A stretch of DNA of 64,000 nt from Lota lota (Eukaryota > Chordata > Actinopteri > Gadiformes > Lotidae), in the NCBI GenBank assembly GCA_026745465.1, contig JACYXH010000783.1, positions 1,680,001 to 1,744,000 on the forward strand, read 5' to 3'. Shown here one piece after another: positions 12,954 through 27,977 of the stretch. The translations under genes were made by a program, and so were the position numbers. The notes under the pieces are model-generated. The model worked only from the letters and a program-made list of their open reading frames with translations, did not search any database and was not told the origin of the DNA. How positions within the stretch are numbered: the stretch's first letter is position 1; each line of letters opens with the position of its first letter.

Positions 12954-14199
12954 CACTGTATTGCCAAAAGTATTGGGACACCCCTCTGAATCATTGAATT
13001 CAGATGTTGCAAACACTTCCATGGCCACAGGTGTATAAAATCAAGCACCTAGGCATGCAGACTGCTTCTACAAACATTTGTGAAAGAATGGGTCGCTCTC
13101 AGGAGCTCAGTGAATTCAAACGTGTTACCGTGATAGGTTGCCACCTGTGCAATAAGTCCATTCGTGAAATTTCCTCACTATTAAATATTCCACGGTCAAC
13201 TGTTAGTGGCATTGTAACAAAGTGGAAGCAATTGGGAACAACAGAAACTCAGTCACGAAGTGGTAGGCCACGTAAAATCACAGAGCGGGGTCAACGCATG
13301 CTGAGGCGCACAGTGCGCAGAAGTCGCCAACTTTCTGCAGAGTCAATAGCTACAGACCTCCAAACTTTGTGTGGCCTTCAGATTAGCTCAAGAACAGTGC
13401 GTAGAGAGCTTCATGGAATGGGTTTCCATGGCCGAGCAGCTGCATCCAAGCCTTACATCACCAAGTGCAATGCAAAGCATCAGATGCAGTGGTGTAAAGC
13501 ACACCGCCACTGGACACTAGAGCAGTGGACGTGTTCTCTGGAGTGACGAATCACGCTTCTCTGTCTGGCAATCTGATGGACGAGTCTGGGTTTGGCGGTT
13601 GCCAGGAGAACGGTACTTGCCTGACTGCATTGTGCCAAGTGTAAAGTTTGGTGGAGGGGGGATTATGGTGTGGGGTTGTTTTTCAGGGGTTGGGCTTGGC
13701 CCCTTAGTTCCAGGGAAAGGAACTGTTAATGCTTCAGCATACCAAGACATTTTTGACTATTTCATGCTCCTAACTTTGTGGGAACAGTTTGGGGATGGCC
13801 CCTTTCTGTTCCAACATGACTGCGCACCAGTGCACAAAGCAAGGTCCGTAAAGACATGGATGAGCGAGTTTGGTGTGGAGGAACTTGACTGGCCTGCACA
13901 GAGTCCTGACCTCAACCCGATAGAACACCTTTGGGATGAATTAGAGTGGAGACTGCGAGCCAGGCCTTCTCGTCCAACATCTGTTCCTGACCTCTCAAAT
14001 GTGCTTCAAGATGAATGGTCAAAAATCCCCATAAACACACTCCTCAACCTTGTGGAAAGCCCTCCCAGAAGAGTTGAAGCTGTTATAGCTGCGAAGGGTG
14101 GGCAGACTCCATATTTAACCCTATGGATTGAGAATGGGATGTCATTAACCTTCATGTGCATGTAAAGGCAGGCGTCCCAAAGCTTTTGCCAATATAGTG
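12954..14199 (+). mobile_element. Tc1-like DNA transposon, copy 1
   Basis: A 1246-base element flanked by TA dinucleotides (12952-12953 and 14200-14201), the expected Tc1/mariner target duplication. The ends are inverted repeats: the left begins CACTGTATTGCCAAAAGTAT, and the right, read in reverse complement, begins CACTATATTGGCAAAAGCTT. It holds one transposase gene on the plus strand, closely related to the copy at 47525-48791. The family is abundant in fish genomes. Confidence 0.92.
13088..14165 (+). pseudogene. Tc1-like transposase, frameshifted
   Basis: Cut-and-paste DDE transposase. The start is placed at ATG 13088 (MGRSQELSEFK). The N-terminal part has paired helix-turn-helix DNA-binding segments (SIREISSLLNIPRSTVSGIV) and a GRPRK motif. 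The catalytic part shows WSDES for the first Asp, [11 protein letters not shown] for the second, and [15 protein letters not shown] for the final Glu. Near 13530 two bases present in the sister copy are missing, which shifts the frame shortly before the first catalytic Asp. The downstream half is open in another frame to 14165. Copy 1 therefore cannot make an active enzyme. Confidence 0.9.
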
Positions 14200-14667
14200 T
14201 ATGTCTCCTGCTCAACTGCTCAATCCTTTCGATACGCGCTCCAATCGTCTGTTATGGAATGCATCCAGCGTACCTATTTACGCCCACGCCATGCCAGCCG
14301 AAAGCATTCACACAGATAAAGGGGAGTTTGTTTCTTCCAAACCCGCTGCTTGAATCCTTCCCGACGTCCGGGAATGTTCGCATGGCTTACTTGGGCACCG
14401 ATATTGGCATTTCCTTTTTATCCTCGTCGCCACTGGTGTGTCCTTTCTTAAATTGTACACACATGCACACGGAAACTGCTTAGCATGAAATGCACGGCTT
14501 TCTATTGAACAAAAATGAGAGCAGCAAAATTGGACAAAACCAATCAGCAGATCACAATGATGCCATACAGGCATTACTAATAACATGACATCAATCCTCT
14601 ACAAGTGAAATCATGAGGCCCTTCGACTGCAGGGTAATGCATAGTAGCATGATAGTGGCAGCATCGT

Positions 14668-14713
14668 TGTATAGATCTGTATTTGTGTGTGTGTCTCTGC
14701 ATGTATACATCTT

Positions 14714-14780
<67 letters not shown>

Positions 14781-14890
14781 TCATGCTTATGTTTGTGTGT
14801 GTTTGTGTGTATGTGTGTGTGCATGTATATATCTGTGTGTGTTTGCACGTGCATGTGTGTGTGTGTGTGCGGGCGTTCATATGTATGTGC

Positions 14891-14935
<45 letters not shown>

Positions 14936-15179
14936 AGTGTTAAGTTTCATTTCACAATAAGGATGTCAAAGGTTTAGATTTCTTTTTAAACTGGACCAGA
15001 AAAACCTGTTCATGCTAAACAGAGTAAACATACAGCGAGTGTTATGTATTGACTACTACTGTACCTCAGGTACGAGCCAGACAGTAAAAGGCCAAGTCCA
15101 CTGCACACGCTGACTTCACTGTACTCAGCCCTTCACAAGGAACGGGACAGGTAAGACTTCCTCAGTCTATTACTGGACC
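14668..15179 (+). repeat. LTR-like dispersed repeat, copy A
   Basis: Shares with copy B (16031-16627) a start around TATAGATCTGTATTTGTG, a TG-rich stretch, GTTAAGTTTCATTTCAC, and a 3' part with ACAGTAAAAGGCC followed by a possible donor ACAG/GTAAGACTTC. It lacks about 170 bases that B has between the two. It abuts the gypsy pol remnant. An LTR role is inferred from the promoter-like 3' part and is unproven. Confidence 0.6.
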
Positions 15180-15735
15180 GACGCATCACAAGGCAGCCTC
15201 ACAGGCAGAGAAGGGTTGTGGTGGGTTAGGACTGTGTCTGATGTCACCAGCATCTTTGCTTCTTCGAATGTGTGCTCACAGTCCCTTGTCCGGGCCCATT
15301 TCCGTCCTACTTGGAGAAGTTCATTCAGGGGATGCAGCACTGCCGCCAGGTTGGCTAAGATGCTGTGATAATAGTTCACAATCCCAAGAAAAGATCTCCT
15401 CTGTGAAACATCCTGGGGTCGAGGAGCCACCCACACAGCTTGAATCTCCTCCTGACACTTGTGCAGCCCATTAACACCAATGGTGTGTTCACAATAAGTG
15501 ACACTGGACTTCAGAAATTCCCATTTGTCCCTTCTTCTTCTTGGAGTCCATACTCATCCAGTCTCTTCAGGACTTTTCTCAGATTCTCCAGGTGTTCTTT
15601 ATCTGTAGCACCTGTGATAATGATGTCATCAAGGCAGCACTGTGTGCCTGGCATCCCATGCAACACCTGGTCCATGGCTGCCAATATTGCTGGGGCCGAG
15701 GCCACTCCAAACACAAGTCTATTGTGGCAGTACAA
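15180..15735 (-). mobile_element. Ty3/gypsy pol remnant, copy 2 (RT and start of RNase H)
   Basis: On the minus strand, 15735-15511 encodes the reverse-transcriptase palm with LVFGVASAP, QVLHGMPG and the catalytic CLDDIII motif, then DEYGLQ. Beyond a frame break, 15436-15170 encodes the thumb/RNase H link with FLGIVNYYHSI and HTFEEAKMLVTSDTVL. This order is typical of gypsy pol. The reading frame is broken and no gag, protease or integrase is attached, so this is a dead fragment. It sits between LTR-like copies A and B. Confidence 0.8.
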
Positions 15736-16030
15736 ACCCCGATGGATTAAGAATTCTGAAACTTGGTGTACATGCTTTATTCCGCATGCTGAAATTTTTT
15801 GCCAAATGGACCCATAATGTCCGTCGGGATAGATTTAGCTGTACAGTGAACATTTCAGGAAAACTTAATTTTTTTTATCAGAATCAACCAAAACTCAAAA
15901 TGATCCAACATTTCGTACACATGCTCTATGGACATGCTTTACTCAGAGTTATAATTGGCATTTTAAAAAAGTTCAAAAATGGCAGACTTATGCGAAAATC
16001 TGAATTTTGCAATATTCAATCAATCACAGT

Positions 16031-16076
16031 TATATAGATCTGTATTTGTGTGTGTGTCTCTGCATGTATACATCTT

Positions 16077-16110
<34 letters not shown>

Positions 16111-16627
16111 GTCATGCTGATGTTTGTGTGTGTTTGCACGGTCATGTGTGTATGTGTGTGTGTGTGTGTGCGGGCGTTCATATGTATGTGCATTTGTGTG
16201 TGTGTGTGTGTGTGTGTGTTTGAGTGTTAAGTTTCATTTCACAATAAGGATGTCAAAGGTTTTGATTTTTTTTTAAACTGGACCAGAAAATCCTGTTCAT
16301 GCTAAGCAGAGTAAACATACAGCGAGTGAGAGAGGAAAAAGAGTGAGGGATAGTGAGAGGGAGAGCCAGAGAGAGAGCTGCCACAGATGCCATAGTTTTG
16401 TAGACCAATATTTATTTAGAACCCATTCTGGAGTGAGCGAGGAAGTGGGCGGATTCATCATCTTGGCTCGCTCTACTTATTTTGTCTAGTTATGTGTTGA
16501 CTACTACTGTACCTCAGGTACGAGCCAGACAATAAAAGGCCAAGTCCACTGCACACGCTGACTTCACTGTACTCAGCCCTTCACAAGGAACGGGACAGGT
16601 AAGACTTCATCAGTCTATTACTGGACC
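16031..16627 (+). repeat. LTR-like dispersed repeat, copy B (fullest)
   Basis: The fullest of three copies. After the TG-rich part and GTTAAGTTTCATTTCAC come a GA-rich stretch, AGAACCCATTCTGGAGT, then GACTACTACTGTACCTCAGG, the TATA-like ACAATAAAAGGCC and a splice-donor-like ACAG/GTAAGACTTC about 65 bases downstream. The promoter-then-donor order suggests an LTR with its first exon, or another promoter-bearing repeat. Confidence 0.6.
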
Positions 16628-17374
16628 ATAGACAGATAATGCAATGAAACATGCAATGACTTTGAAAAGATTGTTTATGTGCAACTGTTTTCTTCAATAA
16701 TGAGTTCAATATTTAAAAGTTACTTTTTAAAGTAAATTATATTTTTCGCAACATACGTAGGACTACCATACAGAACAGAGTGTAGCAAGGAATCTGATTA
16801 TTAAAAAAATCCAGATTATTAATTATAGAAATCCCATTGATAGATAATCATAATAGTGCAGATATTTTTTATTTGACGAACAAAATAGCGACTGTCACAT
16901 ATTGTATGTAAACAAATTAAATATGCAAGACACACAACTCTTACAAAATCAAGCATTTGTGTTCCAGCTGAAAAACGGTCAAAAGCAGGTGAAATGGGTT
17001 GGACTGTGGAGCTCTGGCATGGGCGTAACGCACATTCGTTTTGTAATACAGGTTAAACTGAGTTGACATACACTGTATATAATACAGGATAACCTGACTT
17101 TCACAATGTGGTGGACACTGAATACGATAGAAAACGTTGCATTAACCAACAAACTAAACATCATATATATTCAATGAACGAAGACAATGAGAATAAAATG
17201 CAAATTCCTCGCTAGAAATGTTATCAAAACGCATTTTAATGCCAAAACTATGTCGCACATTCCACTGAGAATATAACAAATGTCATCTTTTTTTAGGAAG
17301 ACAGAAACCTGACATATGTGACATATTACTGGTTTATTCAACCATTTGAAAGGGACGCTGGACCAGCGAATGCT

Positions 17375-17387
17375 CATATGGGTTGTG

Positions 17388-17430
<43 letters not shown>

Positions 17431-17476
17431 GTGTTTGTGTGGGTGTTCATATGTATGGGTATTTGTGTGTGAATGT

Positions 17477-17517
<41 letters not shown>

Positions 17518-17582
17518 TGTGTGTGCGTGTGTATGTGTGTTTGTGTGGGTGTTCATATGTATGGGCATTTGTGTGTGAATGT

Positions 17583-17655
<73 letters not shown>

Positions 17656-17905
17656 AACGTTAAGTTTCATTTCACCATTAGGATGTCAAAGGTTTGGATT
17701 AATTGATAACAGCCACGACCAGAAAATCCGGTTTATGCTAAGCAGAATAAACACAATTAAAGAGAGAGTGAGAGAGAAAGAGAGAGTGAGGGATAGTGAG
17801 AGGGAGAGCCAGAGAGAGAGCTGCCATAGATGCCATAGCTTTGTAGACCCATGGTGATTTAGAACCCATTCTGGAGTTCACCTGGGCTCACTCTACTTAC
17901 TACAC
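17375..17905 (+). repeat. LTR-like dispersed repeat, copy C (3' truncated)
   Basis: Shares the TG-rich start (here internally duplicated), GTTAAGTTTCATTTCAC, the GA-rich stretch and AGAACCCATTCTGGAGT with copy B. It stops before the TATA-like part. All three copies lie on the plus strand within 3.3 kb. Confidence 0.6.
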
Positions 17906-18422
17906 AAACAAAACGAGATCACACTGTCATACTGATGACAACTGTCCCATATTTTATTCTAATAAATAAAATATTTGGCATGATCAAGCATTTGTGTTCC
18001 AGCTGCCTCCAGGGAACTTGATTTATGTTACTTTGAACTATGTAAGGAGTGACAGGTGGTTTGAAGAGCATTTAGGAGGAAAACACCTACACTGTACATG
18101 ATGCAGAAATGTTAATGGACCAAGCACTAATGGCTGCACTGGTATGAGAAAGGAAGAGAGTGTTGGACATGGGTAACTTCGTTGTGTCGCCTTTCTTATA
18201 AATGATCTGCTATAATAGGAATAGCTGTAATCAGAGATAACCGTCCCTCTCCTTCTCTTACCCTCTCCTGGTGGATAGAAGAGGCAGTAGGCAGTAGACA
18301 ACGTAAAGAAAATGTGATGTCGCAGGCCGCGATGTTGTGCTCTCTTATATTAGACAATAGCTGAGCTTGTGAACCCTTTTAAGTGTCCTTCCTACTTCCC
18401 CCCCCCCCCAGAGATAAACAAG

Positions 18423-21400
18423 ATGGCCGCCACTCTGGCTGCAGAGCAGATCCAGTGCAGCATCTGTCTGGACATCTTCTCCAAGCCGGTGTCCATCCCC
18501 TGTGGACACAACTTCTGCATGTACTGCCTGGCCACCTGCTGGGCCACTAGGCAGGAGGCTCAGTGCCCGCTCTGCATGGAGGTCTTCAATCCCACACCAG
18601 CGCTCAGGGTCAACCGAAGTCTGGCCGATATCGCTGAAGTCTTTACAAGGTTGGTGTCTCGATGTGAAAGACTTGGGGGCGACGGCTCTGTTTGGCCGTC
18701 GCTCGATTTCACTTGATGCAACTTGATGCGACTCAACCAACCCCAAACCCAACCAACCCAGGGCCCTGTCAGAGAACCTTGAGGACAGAGAGGACGACCC
18801 GCCGGTCGCCAGGGAGACCGGAGGCACCCCTCCCCCGCCTGGGCAGCAGGTGGACTGTGATGTCTGCCAGGGGCCCAAGCTGAGGGCGGCCCGGTCGTGC
18901 CAGGTGTGCCAGACGTCGTACTGCGAGGACCATCTGAGACCCCACGAGGCCGACGCCGTTCTGCGCAGACACAAGCTCACGGACCCCGCCGTCTTCCCCA
19001 CGAGGGGCCTTTGCCGGAGTCACCAGGGGCCCCTGGACACCTTCTGCCGGACGGAAAAGATGCTGGTGTGCGCCGCGTGCACCGAGACAGACCACAGGGG
19101 CCACGACACTGTCGCCGTGGAGACGGAGACGGTCAGGGTCAAGGTGGGGTACAGAGCGGACGGATGGACGAGATTGCTCAAATCGTCGACCCTCGAACGA
19201 TCAATCGATCGTTGACCTTCTGCTTCTTCTTGTTTAAACCCTCTGCAGGCGGAGATGAAGGAGACGGAGAAACACCTTCTCCAGATGGTCCAGACCAGGA
19301 GTGAGAAGGTCCAGGAGATCACATGCTCTCTGCACCAGGGAAAGGTGAGTGACAAACACGTACCACCTCCCTTCATGGCCTCCGCTCAGAAGGTCTAAAG
19401 TCGAAGACGGTTGAAGGAGGTTGTAAGAAGAAAGGAGATTCTGAGGAGGCGGGTGGGTGAAGTAGGACAGGGTTGGAAGTATTCATTGAGGAGCCAGGGA
19501 GAAGTTCAATCGGGATGTTTGTGTTTTGGGCGTGTGGCAGGAGATGGCCTCCAAGGAGATTCAGGCCAGCAGGGAGGGGTTTGAGGAGCTGGGGGAGTTC
19601 CTCTCCGGGGTCCAGGCCGGACTTCTGGAGGAACAGGGGCAGGCGCTGATGGCGGCAGACAGGAAGGCGAAGGTGATGGTGGAGGAGCTGGAGGAGGAGA
19701 TCTCCCAACTCCAGAAGAGGCTCAGCGAGCTGGAGCAGCTACAGCACGCCCAGGAGCATCTGCACCTCCTGCAGGTTAGAGTCCTCCTCCTTCTCCTTCT
19801 CTCCAGTGTGCTGCTTCAAACTAGAACCTCTCTACTCCATTCCTCCTCCGCCTTTTCCTCCTCTTCCTCGTTCTCCTAAAACCTCTCTCCTCCTCCTCCT
19901 CTTCCTGACGATGGTGGTGATAATTCTCTATCGTCAGAATCAGTTTATTCCCCAGAGCAGAGTAAAAAGACTGGTGTGTATTGAGAGAATGGGGGGGGTA
20001 GTTTGGCCAATTCCCCCTCTGGTGTTTCCAGGCCAGACGTCAAACTGTATTGACAAATCCAGAGTGTGACCTCCTTTCCTATGTCTAGGGATCTCTCAAG
20101 AAAGCAGCAGAAATTAATGAGTTAATAACATCCTTCTTATCTCTAAAATAAGTAAATAAATCTAATAAATCGAGTCTACTAAATCCATAACTCCTGACAT
20201 TTCCCTGTCTTTCAGAGTTTTCCTTCTCTGCGCAACCCCTCGACCCACAGGAACTGGTCTGAGGTCCGTTTCCATGACAACATATATGTCGGCGTGGCGA
20301 GGAGGGCCGTCTCCAAGATGGCCGACTTCTGCAGAGAGGTGGAGAGGAGACTGTGTGCCCAAGGTACACAACGCTGTGCACAGGAGAAACACAGTTGCAT
20401 TGACTGTGTTTGGTGCTTGTCACTCTTCCAATATAATGATGCTGATGATAATGGTGATAATTCACTAGCCTTTTCTGAACATATTTCCAATTACGAGTGA
20501 AGGAGGAGAATTTCACCAGCTGGACCTAATAAATCGTGACAATAAACACATGATTATGCTTTTTATGTTACAGAGATCCAAGCGATCAGCCAGTATGCAG
20601 GTGTGTGTTTATCTCTGTTTGCATTAATGTCTTAACATCTTTCCTGTCTGCCTGTCTATCTGAATAACTAAATGTCTGGCTGGCTGTCTGTCTGTCCAGA
20701 TGATGTGATTCTAGACCCAGCTACGGCATGTACTTGGTTGACTCTGTCCCCTGACGGAAAGCAGGTGAGACAGATTTGATTAGAAGAGTAATGATGATGA
20801 TGATGATGATGATGAAGATGGGGATGGGGATGATGAGGACGATAACGTAGAGATTGACACTCACAAGATAACTGCTCTATCGTTCGCCAGGTGAGTCATA
20901 GCAAACAGCAGAACCGGAACTGGTTGCCTAGCGATCCCCGCAGGTTCCAGTCGTGTGTGTGTGTCCTGGGGATTCAGCCCATCGAGCAAGGGAGACACAG
21001 CTGGGTGGTGGAGGTACGATCGTCCTCTCATTTCTGATCATCTCTCCTCATCTCTCCTCACCTCATCTCTCCTCATCTCTCCTCATCTCTCCTCACCTCA
21101 TCTCTCCTCATCTCTCCTCTCCTCATCTCTCCTCACCTCCTCTCTCCTCATCTCTCCTCGCCTCATCTCTCCTCATCTCTCCTCATCTCTCCTCTCCTCA
21201 TCTCTCCTCCCCTAATCTCTCCTCACCTCATCTCTTATCTCATCACCCCTCATCTCTCATTTCTCCTCTCATCTCTCCTCATCTCTTCTCTTCTCATCAC
21301 TCCTCATCTCTCATCTCTCCTCTCCTCATCTCTCATCTCTCCTCACCTCATCTCTCCTTATTTCTCCCCACTTCATTTCTCCTCACCTTTCTTCACATCA

Positions 21401-21828
21401 TCTCTTCTTACCACGCCTCACCTTTACTTTCACTTTCAATTCCTCAGGTGGGGGACAAGTGCGAGTGGGACGTGGGCGTGGCCAGGGAGTCCATCAACAG
21501 GAAGGGCAGCATCAGGGTGCGGCCCGACCACGGCTACTGGGCCATCTGCCGACGCATGGGCGGGGCCGTCGTCGCTTGCTCCACCCCCCTCGCCAAGCCC
21601 CCCGTCCAGGCCACCGCCCCCCCCCGGCGGGTGTGCGTGTTCGTCGACTACGAGGAGGGCTCGGTCTCCTTCTACGACGTGGACGCCCACGTGCACGTGC
21701 ACACGTTCAGCGGCTGTCATTTCACCGAGCCCCTCTACCCCTACTTTAACCCCTGTCTCCATGACAACGGCAGGAACGCCGCCCCCTTGGTCATCTGCCC
21801 CGTGGAGGTACAGGTGCAGGGGCAGTAG
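18423..21828 (+). CDS. TRIM-family E3 ubiquitin ligase (RING, B-box 1 and 2, coiled coil, PRY/SPRY)
   Basis: Exons 18423-18649, 18762-19143, 19249-19344, 19541-19774, 20216-20363, 20574-20600, 20700-20764, 20891-21013 and 21448-21828 join in phase to 561 codons including TAG. The 96-base and 234-base coiled-coil exons are the sizes usual in TRIM genes. The start is MAATLAAEQ, just after a C-run acceptor, implying a 5' UTR exon upstream. Exon 1 is a C3HC4 RING (CSICLDIFSKPVSIPCGHNF, then CPLC). Exon 2 holds B-box 1 (CDVCQGPKLRAARSCQVC) and B-box 2 (GLCRSHQGPLDTFCR, CAACTETDHRGHD). The last exons form PRY/SPRY (WVVEVGDKCEWDVGVARESI). TRIM ligases of this layout often act in innate immunity. It resembles fish TRIM25/TRIM16-like proteins, but I cannot name an orthologue, and no TRIM gene belongs at the human 14q12 position. 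Confidence 0.93.
21030..21440. repeat. TCTCTCCTCA-type minisatellite in TRIM intron 8
   Basis: Almost the whole last intron is a degenerate array of CATCTCTCCTCA and CACCTCATCTCTCCT units. It doubles as a very long polypyrimidine tract before the SPRY exon at 21448. Confidence 0.9.
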
Positions 21829-26055
<4,227 letters not shown>

Positions 26056-26548
26056 GGGGAGGGGTGGTGATGGGGGAGGTTGATTGGGAAGGTGTGGGTG
26101 GTGGATTTGGTGGATGGAAGAGTTGAGGTTGGGGGGGGGGGGGGGGGTGGTAGTGGACTGGATGGATGAGGATTTGAGGTGGTGAAGGAGGTGGTGGTAG
26201 TGGTGGTGAGGGTGGATGGAGAAGTGGAAGATGGTGATGGTGACGGTGGTGGTAGTGGAGGTAGGGGTGATGGTGTGGTGAAGGAAGTTGTGGATTGGGT
26301 GGATGAAAGAGTTGAGTTAGTGGGGAAGGGTGGTGTAGGATATAGGTTTAATCTCTGCTTATAAAATGATTAAATATAAGAATCTCACTCTATATGGACA
26401 TTATTCTGTTTTACGTCTGCTTTTTATTGATCCTTCTTTTTATTTATTTTGACGCATGATTTGATAAACAGGAGTAGTACCAATTCCGTTGCAATAAAAA
26501 CAACATAAAATATGATATATATACATACAACCAAGTGGAAATGTCATT

Positions 26549-26875
26549 GTGGGAGTGTGTGTGTGGATGGTGGCTGGTTTAAGCAGCCTCACCTGGCCCG
26601 AGTCAGACTGATTGGAGTCTGGAGCTGGGTGAGGCTGCACACCTGTTGCACATTGAGCAATCAGTGTGCACAGGTTAAACCAGCCACCACCACACACACT
26701 CAGGGAGAGGTCTCCTACATGGCAGTATGGAGCAGCATCTGCATGTACCATCGTGCTCAACCTTTGCAATAAACCGGTCTTTCAACATCACCACCCTGTG
26801 TCCAATTGTTTGGAGGAGCCTGAGGAAAGTCACCTAGGTGGAGTATGTAAGCCACCTAGGTGGCGTGTAGTAAGT
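26549..26875 (+). repeat. Dispersed repeat with internal fold-back, copy 1
   Basis: The core has inverted arms GGATGGTGGCTGGTTTAA and TTAAACCAGCCACCACCACA about 100 bases apart, enclosing a GCAGCCTCACC/GGTGAGGCTGC pair. Downstream come GCAATAAACCGGTCTTTCAA, like an LTR poly(A) region, and two CACCTAGGTGG motifs. An inverted second copy lies at 41629-41925. The class (LTR, SINE or MITE) is not settled. Confidence 0.7.
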
Positions 26876-27977
26876 GGCCATTGCTACAGTCATTTATGCT
26901 TTGAAAATGAAAATTCCATTCATCCATCAAATACACCCAAAACACATTTATGTCGACCTCTGAACCAGTCCGTCTCCATGGTGACAGCAGTTTGTTCTCC
27001 AAATGACTCCGCCCATATGCCTCACCGATCCGTCACACCGAACACACCCTCGGACGTACACACCGCGGCACTGACGCCCAAAACAAACGGAACCCAAACG
27101 GAACGTAAACCTATTCTACACGGTCCGCGAGCTCCAACCGTCGCGTGTTAGCTTGCGTTTTGCGTACGCCACCCGTTAACATAGCACAGAAAGCGAACCG
27201 TTTGCCATGCGCACACGAGCTTCCTGGCGCCGGGGTTTGTCCTGGTGCGTCTCAGTGGGCGCGGCTCTGCGGTGGTTTCCGGTGACAGATGGATCGATGG
27301 TGAGCGGACGGCAGGAACCGGGAACCGATGCCAAGTACGACAAGAGACCTGCTAGCCCGACCGACGTGCACTGGCCCCACCGGTTTGTCCCAGCGGCCCT
27401 GTGCACGGCACAGGGCCGTGTTCGCTCTCTGGTGGTTTGTGGTCACAGAAACGACGAAATAAATCAATACTTGTCTGGCATCAATACATCGGATCACAAA
27501 CCGTTGATCAATTAGCCTATAGGAACAGTTCATAACACTTTTATTTTAAGTAAGACTTGTCTCAAAATGAACATAATAATAACAAAATAATCATTAAGGC
27601 CTAACAGATAGACTCCGGCAATTACAGCGAAGTCATTTATTTATCCTGAACAATTACAGAACATTATTAAAACCATAAATGTACTTTTTACAAGAAAGAT
27701 TTGATCATTGTCCGGGTATCAACAATTACCCCTATATCGTAACGCTCAGCTTGTGTAAGGCCTTTTTTTTTATCTAAGGTTTAGTAGAGATGATTGTAAG
27801 AAAATCTTAAAACTTGTCTTCACTGAAGTGAATCCAGTCCATTGAATTGAATGAAATGCAATTATTATGCTGCAGTTAGTATCAAAAACGAATAGATATC
27901 AAAAAATGTTTTTTCCTGGCAAACTATGAGTTTCAATGTCGTGAAAAGGTAAAGATATTCACAAAGTTGACCACAAG
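26876..27977. other. Spacer between cerebellin and ripk3 3' ends: nothing recognised
   Basis: Converging gene ends. A CpG-rich stretch at about 26990-27440 contains an ORF at 27207-27515, but it shows no domain, splice context or family resemblance. The rest is AT-rich and probably includes ripk3 3' UTR. Confidence 0.4.

Noticed and set aside
13088..14165. Transposase as a working gene
   Set aside because: A two-base loss before the first catalytic Asp breaks the frame; copy 2 is broken elsewhere.
12383..17706. Long Cys-Val and Thr-His ORFs, as at 12383-12696, 14591-14977 and 17318-17706
   Set aside because: They are translations of TG/CA microsatellites in several frames, with no start context or domain.
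27207..27515. ORF of 102 codons in a CpG-rich stretch
   Set aside because: No recognisable family, no splice partner, and an overlapping ORF exists on the other strand; likely chance in GC-rich DNA.
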